Assembly (NCBI GenBank): GCA_900542235.1
Contig: UQNB01000016.1
Coordinates: 1-32,404 of the forward strand
Direction: 5' to 3'
From: an uncultured Collinsella sp.
GTDB taxonomy: Bacteria; Actinomycetota; Coriobacteriia; Coriobacteriales; Coriobacteriaceae
Length of the DNA stretch: 32,404 bases
Shown: positions 15,800-22,364 of the stretch, piece by piece
How the letters are laid out: each line of letters starts with the position of its first letter
How positions within the stretch are numbered: position 1 is the stretch's first letter
Made by a program: the position numbers and the translations under genes
Notes under the pieces: model-generated
What the model saw: only the letters and a program-made list of their open reading frames with translations
The model's database searches: none
Told to the model about the DNA's origin: nothing

Positions 15800-16342
15800 A
15801 TGGACGACCTCGAAAAAGTTGAAACCATCCGCACCAAGTGCAACGTGAGCTACACCGATGCCAAGGCCGCGCTCGACGCCGCCGACGGCAACGTCTTGGA
15901 TGCCATCATTTGGCTCGAGTCGCAGGGCAAGACCCAGACCACGTCGGCGCACGCCGCCACCGAGTCCGCGCCAGTCGATGAGCCCTCAGCCGAGATGGTC
16001 GCCGCGCAGGCCGCCTACGAGAAGTCGAGCGAAAAGACCGACTTCTCCAAGAAGATGGACAGCGTGTGGGAGTACCTCAAAAAGCTCTTCCGCCTGAGCC
16101 TGGACACCAAGTTTATCGCCACGCGCCGCGACGCGATCATCCTCAACATTCCCATCCTGATCCCCATCGTCGCGCTGTTTGCCTGGGGCGCCACGATATG
16201 GCTGATGCTGATTGGCCTGTTCTTTGGCATGCGTTACCGCATCGATAGCGACGGCGACGTACCCGGCAGCATCAACAACCTTATGAATCACGCTGCCGAT
16301 GCCGCGGACGACATCAAGCAAAATCTCAACGACGACAAGTAA
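15800..16342 (+). CDS. DUF4342-like protein with N-terminal UBA/TS-N-type helix bundle
   Basis: The 180-aa protein opens with a UBA/EF-Ts N-domain-like three-helix segment (residues 1-42: VETIRTKCNVSYTDAKAALDAADGNVLDAIIWLE). An Ala/Ser/Glu-rich linker (43-90) follows, then a conserved block KKLFRLSLDTKFIATRRDAIILNIPILIPIVALF. It next has a membrane-associated hydrophobic stretch (about 112-148) and an acidic helical tail. This layout matches proteins annotated DUF4342; the function is unknown. It has AAAGGAA 7 bases before the ATG. The response regulator starts 18 bases after its stop, so the three + strand genes 15800-18410 may form one operon and the protein may relate to envelope sensing. 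Confidence 0.8.
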   Translation: MDDLEKVETIRTKCNVSYTDAKAALDAADGNVLDAIIWLESQGKTQTTSAHAATESAPVDEPSAEMVAAQAAYEKSSEKTDFSKKMDSVWEYLKKLFRLSLDTKFIATRRDAIILNIPILIPIVALFAWGATIWLMLIGLFFGMRYRIDSDGDVPGSINNLMNHAADAADDIKQNLNDDK

Positions 16343-16360
16343 TCGCAGACGGGGGCACGC

Positions 16361-17131
16361 ATGGCACGGATCCTGATCGTAGAGGACGAGGAGAAAATCG
16401 CCCGCTTTGTGACGCTCGAGCTGGAGCACGAGGGCTACCAGGTGGAGCACGCCGCCGACGGCCGCACCGCCGTGGACCTGGCGCTGGAGCGCAACTACGA
16501 TCTGATTCTGCTCGATGTGCTGTTGCCGCAGCTCAACGGCATGGAGGTGCTGCGACGCGTCCGCAAGCACAAGGATGTACCGGTGATCATGGTCACCGCG
16601 CGCGATGCCGTGATGGACAAGGTGGCCGGGCTCGATGCCGGCGCCGACGATTACCTGACCAAGCCGTTTGCGATTGAGGAGCTGTTCGCACGGATCCGCG
16701 TGGCGTTGAAGCGCTCGGAGGCCGTGCGGGCGGCTTCGGGCGTTGGCGGCGTTGGGGCCGGGACGGGCGCTACGGGCGCCGCTGCGATACCCCCGGCTGT
16801 CGACTCGACCCAGGCATCCGCCTCGCCCTCCCCCGCCGCGCTCACCGTGAGTTCGGTCGCGCTCGATCCCGACCGCCGCGAAGTCACGGTCGGCGGCTCG
16901 CCCATCGCGCTCACTGCCCGCGAGTTCGACGTCCTCGCCCTGCTTATGGCGCACGCCGGCACCGTGCTCACGCGCGAGCGCATCGCGCACGAGGCGCTGG
17001 GCTACGAATACGTGGGCGACACCAACAACGTCGACGTGCACATCGCGCACCTGCGCGCCAAGATCGAGGACGCCGGCGGCGCCCGCATCATCCAGACCGT
17101 GCGTGGGGTGGGCTATGTCTGCCGCGCGTAA
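16361..17131 (+). CDS. OmpR-family response regulator with long Ala/Gly/Pro linker
   Basis: The 256-aa protein has receiver residues E9/D10, phospho-acceptor D52 (LILLDVLLP) and K101 (YLTKPFA), then a winged helix from about 170 (LTAREFDVLALLMAHAGTVLTRERIAHEALGYEY, NNVDVHIAHLRAKIED, IIQTVRGVGYVCRA). The receiver resembles ArlR/MprA-type regulators. Between the domains is an unusually long low-complexity linker (about residues 121-165, repeated GVGG, GATGAAA and SPSPAA), against the usual 10-15 residues. The stop overlaps the start of the kinase gene, which implies translational coupling. The target genes are unknown. Confidence 0.93.
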   Translation: MARILIVEDEEKIARFVTLELEHEGYQVEHAADGRTAVDLALERNYDLILLDVLLPQLNGMEVLRRVRKHKDVPVIMVTARDAVMDKVAGLDAGADDYLTKPFAIEELFARIRVALKRSEAVRAASGVGGVGAGTGATGAAAIPPAVDSTQASASPSPAALTVSSVALDPDRREVTVGGSPIALTAREFDVLALLMAHAGTVLTRERIAHEALGYEYVGDTNNVDVHIAHLRAKIEDAGGARIIQTVRGVGYVCRA

Positions 17132-18410
17132 CGCCGAGGCCAAGCGCGTCACATCCATCGCCCGCGCCATCAACTGGAGCTATATGTGGCGCCGCTTGAT
17201 GAGCTACGTCTGGCTCGATCTGCTGCTGATGGTGATTGCGGCGGCAATCCTCGTCTATGGATACAACCAGATGCTGCCCGACGGCGCGTTTACCGCAGGA
17301 TGGATCCCCGGCGTCGCCGTTCACGGCATGTCGCTGGTGCCTGCGCGCGGCTGGGACCTGGCAACGCTCACCTATACCGTCGAGCTTGCGCGTACCACCA
17401 AGACTTTCCCCCTCGCGCAGGACCTCGTCGCGCTATGGCCTCTCTACCTTGTCGTTGTGGGTTGGCAGGTCATCAGCGTGCTCGACATGCTCGGCGGCGC
17501 CCGTCGCGTGCGCCGCACCATGGCACCGCTCAACGACCTGGCCTTGCGCGTGGACGAGCTCGGCCGTATGCAGCTCTCCGGCGGCAAGATGGAAACACTG
17601 GAGCAGGCCATCGAGCGCGCAAGCGTCGACTCGCCGAGCGTCACTACCGGCGACGCCGACCTGGCAAGCATCGAGGTTGCACTCAACCGCCTACTGCGCC
17701 AGATGCAAGAGGCCAAACTGCAGCAAATGCGCTTTGTCAACGATGCGAGCCACGAGCTGCGCACGCCCATCGCGGTGATTCAGGGCTACGTAAACATGCT
17801 CGATCGCTGGGGCAAAGACGACCCGGACGTGCTGGCAGAATCTATCGCGTCCCTCAAGGCCGAAAGCGAGCACATGCAAGAGCTCGTGGAGCAGCTGCTG
17901 TTTTTGGCGCGCGGCGATGCCGGGCGCACGGTCCTGCGGCGCGCAAATACCAACCTTGCCGCACTGGTCGACGAAGTATGCGAGGAATCGCAGATGATCG
18001 ATACCGAGCACACGTATCGGCTGGCCTTTGACGCTGCGCTTGTCAGCGACCCGCGCTGCGACGCGCCCGTCGACGTGGCGCTCGTGAAGCAGGCTCTGCG
18101 CGTGATCGTGCAAAACGCCGCCAAGTACTCGGATGCGGGAACGACCGTCACATTTGGCGTAGCGCCGGATGCGGGCGCGGGCACGATCGACATAAGCGTT
18201 GAGGACGAGGGCATCGGCATGAACCAGGAATCCGCAGCTCACGCGTTTGAACGGTTCTACCGCGCCGACAATGCACGCGATGCCGGCGCACAGGGCTCGG
18301 GTCTGGGGCTTGCCATTGCCAAGTGGATCGTCGATAGCCATGGCGGCGTCATTGGCGTGACCTCAGTCGAGGGCGTCGGCAGCCGCTTTACGATTCGCCT
18401 GCCGCGCTAG
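17115..18410 (+). CDS. Sensor histidine kinase (HisKA/HATPase_c), partner of the upstream regulator
   Basis: The 431-aa protein has membrane helices at about residues 33-50 and 105-126 enclosing an extracytoplasmic loop of about 55 residues. A juxtamembrane linker follows (HAMP-like, RRTMAPLNDLALRVDELGRM). The dimerisation H-box is FVNDASHELRTPIAVIQGYVNML (His213). The ATPase has VIVQNAAKYSDAG (N box), VEDEGIGM (G1), FERFYRADNARD (F box) and GSGLGLAIAKWIVDSHGG (G2). The ATG at 17115 overlaps the regulator gene by 17 bases; a GTG at 17103 is an alternative with the same frame. GGGGTGG is a weak ribosome site, consistent with coupling. A strong terminator follows at 18431. Confidence 0.93.
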   Translation: MSAARNAEAKRVTSIARAINWSYMWRRLMSYVWLDLLLMVIAAAILVYGYNQMLPDGAFTAGWIPGVAVHGMSLVPARGWDLATLTYTVELARTTKTFPLAQDLVALWPLYLVVVGWQVISVLDMLGGARRVRRTMAPLNDLALRVDELGRMQLSGGKMETLEQAIERASVDSPSVTTGDADLASIEVALNRLLRQMQEAKLQQMRFVNDASHELRTPIAVIQGYVNMLDRWGKDDPDVLAESIASLKAESEHMQELVEQLLFLARGDAGRTVLRRANTNLAALVDEVCEESQMIDTEHTYRLAFDAALVSDPRCDAPVDVALVKQALRVIVQNAAKYSDAGTTVTFGVAPDAGAGTIDISVEDEGIGMNQESAAHAFERFYRADNARDAGAQGSGLGLAIAKWIVDSHGGVIGVTSVEGVGSRFTIRLPR

Positions 18411-18430
18411 GAAGCCCCTCGGCATAAATA

Positions 18431-18463
18431 AAGGGATAGGGCCACACGGCCCTATCCCTTTTT
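18431..18463 (+). terminator. Bidirectional intrinsic terminator
   Basis: A 13-bp perfect stem, AAGGGATAGGGCC with GGCCCTATCCCTT, has an ACAC loop. The + side ends in a run of five T; the minus side ends in TTTATTTAT. It closes the kinase gene (+) and the VOC gene (-). Confidence 0.92.
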
Positions 18464-18485
18464 GCTAGCTATGGCAGCTTGTGCG

Positions 18486-18860
18486 CTACTCGCGGCACAG
18501 ATGCACGGCGAAACCGGCGAACTCGCGCTTAAAGTACACGAGCTTGGTGCTACCGTCGGGCAGCAGCGCGCGCGACTCTTCGTTGACCTCGAGCCCGCGC
18601 TCGGCAAACCACTTCTCGGCCGCATCAATGTCGTTGACGGCAAAGCCGATGTGGCCCTTGGTGCCACGACCATTCTGCTTCATGACCTCGACCAGCGAAT
18701 CGTTAAAGTACGAAACCGGGGTCTCGATAACGGGCAGACCCATCATCGTCGAGAACAGCTCCGCGATCTCCAGGGCGTCTGCCGGGTCGGTGGCGTTAAT
18801 GCCCACATGGGCAACGCGCATGCCAAAGAGCTCGACCGGATTGGCGTTCTGCTCACTCAT
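18486..18860 (-). CDS. VOC (glyoxalase/bleomycin-resistance fold) protein
   Basis: The 124-aa protein is one pair of beta-alpha-beta-beta-beta modules. The first has MRVAHVGINATDPADALEIAELFSTMMGLPVIE and the second has TKGHIGFAVNDIDAAEKWFAERGLEVNEES, ending VYFKREFAGFAVHLCRE. The second half closely resembles the VOC domain fused to the C-terminus of some KHG/KDPG aldolases of Firmicutes (GHIAI...AIHL pattern; recalled, not searched). This suggests a sugar-acid link rather than antibiotic resistance. Metal ligands would be the His in VAHVG and GHIG, with late acidic residues. It follows the PTS IIB gene by 11 bases with a weak ribosome site, so the two are co-transcribed. Enzymatic activity is unproven. 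Confidence 0.85.
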   Translation of the reverse strand: MSEQNANPVELFGMRVAHVGINATDPADALEIAELFSTMMGLPVIETPVSYFNDSLVEVMKQNGRGTKGHIGFAVNDIDAAEKWFAERGLEVNEESRALLPDGSTKLVYFKREFAGFAVHLCRE

Positions 18861-18871
18861 GCAGTCAGCGC

Positions 18872-19159
18872 CTACTGAGCCATGACGTCAAGAACGGCCT
18901 TCTCGGCAGCGACGCGGTTCATGCCGGTCATGAAGGGCACGCCGCTCACGTACGGGCAGGTAAGGCCCTCGGGGGCAACGGTGGTGGCGATCAGCAGATC
19001 GGCGCCCTCGTCGCAAACGTCCTTGGCCTCGGAGATGGCGCACTGCACGATCTCGTACTTGTCGGCGTAACCGTTGGCGTCGAGCATGGTGGCGACCTTC
19101 TGGGCAACGAGCGTGGAAGTAGCAGCGCCAGCACCGCAAGCCAAAACAATCTTCTTCAT
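18872..19159 (-). CDS. PTS sugar transporter subunit IIB, galactitol (GatB) type, orphan
   Basis: The 95-aa protein has the IIB P-loop CGAGAATS with Cys8 as the expected phosphocysteine, followed by the GatB-like body (LVAQKVATMLDANGYADKYEIVQCAISEAKD, LLIATTVAPE). Such subunits pass phosphate from IIA to the sugar on membrane subunit IIC. No IIA or IIC gene is within the window, and the only partner is the VOC gene. The ATG at 19159 has GGGAGA 7 bases upstream. It may serve IIA/IIC encoded elsewhere or act in regulation. Divergent from the TPR-like gene. Confidence 0.9.
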   Translation of the reverse strand: MKKIVLACGAGAATSTLVAQKVATMLDANGYADKYEIVQCAISEAKDVCDEGADLLIATTVAPEGLTCPYVSGVPFMTGMNRVAAEKAVLDVMAQ

Positions 19160-19261
19160 AGGTAATGTCTCCCTTCATGGTTTACTTTAGGTAAGTGTAC
19201 CGCAGCGAGCGATGGCGCTCGGCCTCGATGCGCTTTTATGCCAGTTTGCTTGCACGCCGCG

Positions 19262-19267
19262 TATAAT
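19262..19267 (+). promoter_or_regulatory. -10 box of the TPR-like gene
   Basis: A perfect TATAAT lies 56 bases before the ATG at 19323. No good -35 sits at 16-18 bases. AAGGA precedes the ATG by 7 bases. Confidence 0.5.
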
Positions 19268-19322
19268 ACATCTAGCACGTGTTGTCATACCGCTCGCTTT
19301 ACGAGCGACTAAGGACTCTAAA

Positions 19323-19946
19323 ATGCCCGATTCCCGCACCCTCTGGACCGCCGTCGTCATTATTTGTATCGCCATATCGGTGTTCTTTAGCGTAAAAAAA
19401 CGCACCACGTTTAAGCGCCTGCAACAGCTTATGGCTGCCAAGCAGTGGGACGAGTTCGATCGTTTGCTCGATGGCAAACTCACCAGCATGCTGTACCCGC
19501 GCTATAACCGCGACTACCTGCGCCTGAACTCCTATCTGCTGCGCGAGGACCACAAGCGCGCCGACGAGATGTTCGATTTGCTGCTGGGACTCAATCTGCC
19601 CAAGATGCAGCGCGTCGACCTGGTGATTAAGGCCTTTAACTACTACGTTGGCCAGGAGGACCGCAAAAAGTCCAAGGAGCTGCTGCACGAGATCAAAGGC
19701 TTTGAGGGCGGCCAGGCCGAGGCAGTCGCACACGAATGCCAACTGATGTACGACACGATGATCCTCAAGCGCCACAACGACATTCCCGAGCTGGAGCGCA
19801 TGCTCAAGGAGGCCGGTGACGACAAGGTCAAGAGCTGCCGCTTGGAGTATCTGTTGGCTCTGCAGTACAAGAACAAGGGCGACGAAGCCAAGTTCCAGGA
19901 GTTCCTGGAGAAGTCGGGGCAACACTCGATGGCCGTCAACGCGTAA
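19323..19946 (+). CDS. Membrane-anchored helical (TPR-like) protein, unknown function
   Basis: The 207-aa protein has one N-terminal membrane helix (about residues 7-23, LWTAVVIICIAISVFFSV) followed by KKR, so the body is cytoplasmic by the positive-inside rule. The rest is all helical in 30-35-residue pairs that resemble TPR/Sel1-like repeats: FKRLQQLMAAKQWDEFDRLL, YLRLNSYLLREDHKRADEMFDLLLGL, LVIKAFNYYVGQEDRKKSKELLHEI, and LEYLLALQYKNKGDEAKFQEFLE. I do not recognise a named family. A scaffold or adaptor role is the natural guess for this fold. The ATG at 19323 has AAGGA upstream and the TATAAT promoter. tRNA-Leu starts 31 bases after the stop. Confidence 0.8.
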   Translation: MPDSRTLWTAVVIICIAISVFFSVKKRTTFKRLQQLMAAKQWDEFDRLLDGKLTSMLYPRYNRDYLRLNSYLLREDHKRADEMFDLLLGLNLPKMQRVDLVIKAFNYYVGQEDRKKSKELLHEIKGFEGGQAEAVAHECQLMYDTMILKRHNDIPELERMLKEAGDDKVKSCRLEYLLALQYKNKGDEAKFQEFLEKSGQHSMAVNA

Positions 19947-19977
19947 CGGACGGCTTGTGCTAGACTTCTAGTCTCAC

Positions 19978-20062
19978 GGGGGCGTGGCGGAATTGGCATA
20001 CGCAGGAGACTTAAAATCTCTCGCCGCAAGGATTGTGGGTTCGAGTCCCACCGCCCCTACCA
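19978..20062 (+). tRNA. tRNA-Leu (anticodon TAA, reads UUA/UUG)
   Basis: An 85-nt class II tRNA. The acceptor GGGGGCG (19978-19984) pairs with CGCCCCT (20052-20058), followed by discriminator A and encoded CCA (20060-20062). The D arm is GCGGAATTGGCATACGC. The anticodon arm GGAGA-CTTAAAA-TCTCT places TAA at positions 34-36. The long variable arm is CGCCGCAAGGATT and the T arm GTGGG-TTCGAGT-CCCAC. Confidence 0.95.
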
Positions 20063-20074
20063 TATGGAGCTTTC

Positions 20075-20113
20075 GAGCCCGTGTCCCCAAGGGATGCGGG
20101 CTCACTTCTTTTA
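20075..20113 (+). terminator. Terminator of tRNA-Leu
   Basis: GAGCCCG (20075-20081) and CGGGCTC (20097-20103) form a 7-bp stem extended by CCC/GGG inside the loop. ACTTCTTTTAG follows. Confidence 0.65.
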
Positions 20114-20259
20114 GATGCCGGTGGGACTCGAACCCGCGAGGGGGGGCGAGCGTCAAGCGGACGCGCAGCGTCCGCAGCGAGCCGGCGAGGACGCCAGCAG
20201 GCGTCCGAAGGCGGTGCGGATTTGCGCAGCAAATACGCAGACGTCCCACCGCCCCGCGC
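20111..20259. repeat. Structured element with copies of the tRNA-Leu 3' end
   Basis: The outer stem CGGTGGGAC (20119-20127) pairs with GTCCCACCG (20243-20251). Inside are three successive GC-rich hairpins, each with a GCA-containing 3-4-base loop: 20157-20175, 20189-20206 and 20216-20238. The left end is an inverted 17-bp copy of the tRNA T-arm (20119-20135 against 20037-20053). The right end repeats 13 bp of the tRNA 3' end in direct orientation (20243-20255 against 20045-20057). No ORF is present. Confidence 0.75.
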
Positions 20260-20313
20260 TTCAGAAAGTCAACTAATTTAGGACGGGCTAAAAAGACAGC
20301 TTCGGTCCCTTAG

Positions 20314-20382
20314 AAGTTGCGGTGGAATGGATCCTGTTTATACCGTTTACCAGCTTATTTAGGAACTATTTCACCGCAACTT
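20314..20382. repeat. Inverted repeat downstream of ppx
   Basis: AAGTTGCGGTG (20314-20324) and CACCGCAACTT (20372-20382) are perfect 11-bp inverted copies around an A/T-rich 47-base centre that holds CTTATTTAGGAACTATTT. The motif CTTATTTAG occurs in the centre and again at the right edge. It ends 2 bases from the ppx stop and may serve as its 3' hairpin. Confidence 0.65.
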
Positions 20383-20384
20383 AT

Positions 20385-21386
20385 TTAGAGGGTGCTGAGC
20401 TCTGGGGTCCAGGAGATGGTGGGGGTCGCACCGTCGAGAGCCTCGTTGATGGTGGCGGCCATGCCGGCGAGTAAGCTGTTCTCGCTTACAGTGAGCGTCT
20501 TGTAGCCGCCGGCTCGCATAAGCTCGCGGATTACCACGGCACCAGCCAAGATCACGCCCGCGCGTTTGGGCTGTACACCCGGTAGAGCGGCGATGCCGTC
20601 CGCATCCAACGCAGACATGCGCTCGATAGCGGCCGAAACCTGATCCAGCGAAAGCTCGCGCAGGTGCACAAAGCTCGAATCGTACGGTTCCAGCTCATGA
20701 ACGAGCGCCACGAGTGTGGTGACGGTGCCACCCACTGCGACCAAGCGTTCGGCGCGCTCAAAATTGCTCGGCAGGCCCTCAAAATAGGCAGCGAACTGCT
20801 CGCCCGCCCACGCGGCAGCGGCAGTAAGCTCGCCGCGTGCGGGCGGCAGTGCCGAGAAAAATCGCTCCGTCACACGGCGACAACCGATGTCCAGCGAACG
20901 CGTGCCCTCCAGCGCAAAGACCCCACGCTCCGGCGCATAGACGCCCGTCGCGAGCTCCGTGGATCCGCCGCCCGAATCGGCAACAATGATGCGCTCGCCG
21001 GCAAAGTCGTGCGCCACGCCAAAAAACGTCAGGCGCGCCTCGACCTCGCCCGGAATCACCTGCGGTTCGAGCCCCAGCTCACGCAGACCGTCCAGCAGCA
21101 GTGCGGCATTGGATGCATCGCGCGCGGCGCTCGTGCATGTGGTGCAAATGCACGCGGCCCCAAAGGCACGCGCCTCGTCCACAAACATGCGGCATGCAGC
21201 GAGCACGCGCTCGACCGCCGCCTCGCAAAAGCGACCCGTCGCATCCACACCCTCGCCCAGGTCGGTAATCTCGGTATGCTTGGACGATTCCACGATCGCT
21301 CCGCCCTCGACCTGCGCCAGCACCAGTCGCGACGACACCGTTCCCAGATCGATCGCCGCCACCTTATATCGTTTGCAATCTGCCAT
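20385..21386 (-). CDS. ppx: Ppx/GppA-family phosphatase (exopolyphosphatase-like)
   Basis: The 333-aa protein has the ASKHA-fold motifs of Ppx/GppA: AAIDLGTVSSRLVLAQV (phosphate-1), TTCTSAARDASNAALLL, VADSGGGSTELATG (phosphate-2) and VAVGGTVTTLVAL. Members hydrolyse polyphosphate or pppGpp. The length is that of the short actinobacterial Ppx group (Rv0496/Rv1026-like) without the HD-type C-terminal domain. The usual DLGSNS is DLGTVS here and DIGGGSTE is DSGGGSTE, which are mild departures. The ATG at 21386 has GGAGGGGAG upstream and lies 20 bases after the ftsB/divIC-like stop. The order eno, ftsB-like, ppx is conserved in Actinobacteria. The substrate is unproven. Confidence 0.9.
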   Translation of the reverse strand: MADCKRYKVAAIDLGTVSSRLVLAQVEGGAIVESSKHTEITDLGEGVDATGRFCEAAVERVLAACRMFVDEARAFGAACICTTCTSAARDASNAALLLDGLRELGLEPQVIPGEVEARLTFFGVAHDFAGERIIVADSGGGSTELATGVYAPERGVFALEGTRSLDIGCRRVTERFFSALPPARGELTAAAAWAGEQFAAYFEGLPSNFERAERLVAVGGTVTTLVALVHELEPYDSSFVHLRELSLDQVSAAIERMSALDADGIAALPGVQPKRAGVILAGAVVIRELMRAGGYKTLTVSENSLLAGMAATINEALDGATPTISWTPELSTL

Positions 21387-21406
21387 TGCGGGCTCCCCTC
21401 CGGGCG

Positions 21407-22168
21407 CTATTTGCCGTTGGACACGACCGTCTGGCCCTCGACACCGTTAAACCCAAACAGCATGTCGAGCGCCTGGATGTACCACGGGGCGTCCTTACCG
21501 ACTTCTTCGATTTCCTTGGCAACTTCGCTGGCCTTCTTGGCGTTCGACGACTTCTTGCTCGAAGACGAATCCGAATCGTCGTCCAGGCCCTGCACTTCAA
21601 TCCTCTTCTCGCCGGGCATCACCAGGCCCAGATCCTCGGACGCCGCATCCTTAATGCCCTCCTCCGAGAGCAGTTTGTCGACGCTTTTTTGCAGCTCATC
21701 ATTGTATTGCTGACGAATCTCGACCTGCTTGGCCAAGATATCGCTCGAACGCTTTGCCACGTACAGATCGCGCACGGGGAAATACAGGCTCACGAGCACC
21801 AGGGCAACGACGATGCCGATGAATAGCCCTCGCTGAGGACCGTGGGTAAAGTCGTAGATCGCCTTGACCACCGCGTTGTCGTTGGCGTAGTGCATAAAGT
21901 CCGAGCCCGAAAAACGGTTCGAAGGCCTGCTCGACCTATCGTGCGTTTGAGCCGACGAGCGCTGAGCATGCGACGAACGTGCCGGGCGCACTGGTCCATC
22001 TGTCGAAGTATTCACTTGAGCATTGGGGCGCGAGGTACTTGTCGGGCGCTGCATGGAGCGGTCGGCGCCGGCGTAGGCGGACCCACCGAGCTGCACCGTG
22101 CGCGCACGGCGAGGCGACGGCTCACGCGAACCGGCGGAATAGTACCTGTTGTCGTAAATCTGATCCAT
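21407..22168 (-). CDS. Septum formation initiator (FtsB/DivIC-like)
   Basis: The 253-aa protein has a long, disordered, basic Ser/Arg/Thr-rich N-terminus (1-110), one membrane helix (about 114-130, GLFIGIVVALVLVSLYF), and a coiled-coil-like segment (SSDILAKQVEIRQQYNDELQKSVDKLL). The family's signature turn EDLGLVMPGEKRI (179-190) follows. The tail is acidic/Ser/Lys-rich (195-225) and ends with an amphipathic segment. FtsB/DivIC bridges FtsL and FtsQ in the divisome; the cytoplasmic tail here is much longer than in E. coli (FtsB 103 aa). The ATG at 22168 has AAGGCG upstream and fits the promoter at 22212. Its position between eno and ppx supports the call. Confidence 0.88.
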   Translation of the reverse strand: MDQIYDNRYYSAGSREPSPRRARTVQLGGSAYAGADRSMQRPTSTSRPNAQVNTSTDGPVRPARSSHAQRSSAQTHDRSSRPSNRFSGSDFMHYANDNAVVKAIYDFTHGPQRGLFIGIVVALVLVSLYFPVRDLYVAKRSSDILAKQVEIRQQYNDELQKSVDKLLSEEGIKDAASEDLGLVMPGEKRIEVQGLDDDSDSSSSKKSSNAKKASEVAKEIEEVGKDAPWYIQALDMLFGFNGVEGQTVVSNGK

Positions 22169-22211
22169 GTGCGCCTTGTGCAGTTGAGGTTTGTTTGCGC
22201 TAAGTATTCTA

Positions 22212-22220
22212 GTTATAGCA
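22212..22220 (-). promoter_or_regulatory. Extended -10 promoter of the ftsB/divIC-like gene
   Basis: On the minus strand TGCTATAAC fits TGnTATAAT. It is 44 bases before the ATG, and AAGGCG lies 5 bases before the ATG. It allows transcription independent of eno, whose terminator is just upstream. Confidence 0.5.
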
Positions 22221-22260
22221 CGAGCGCCCGCACCGCCTTCGCCAGCCTTTGCTCGACATA

Positions 22261-22291
22261 AAAAAGGCGCTGAGTCATATGGCCCAGCGCC
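22261..22291 (-). terminator. Intrinsic terminator after eno
   Basis: On the minus strand GGCGCTG pairs with CAGCGCC, with an inner GGCC..GACT loop, followed by TTTTTTAT. It lies 74 bases after the eno stop. Confidence 0.85.
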
Positions 22292-22364
22292 CAATGGTGC
22301 TCAACAGCGCCCGGCTGGAGCAAGGCAAATCCGAGTCTTCCCCGCCCCCGCGACCTCCGCGTGC

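Noticed and set aside
20113..20140. A second tRNA on the minus strand (GGGTTCGAGTCCCACCGGCATC)
   Set aside because: Only a T-arm-like piece is present; no acceptor partner, D arm or anticodon arm can be formed from the preceding sequence.
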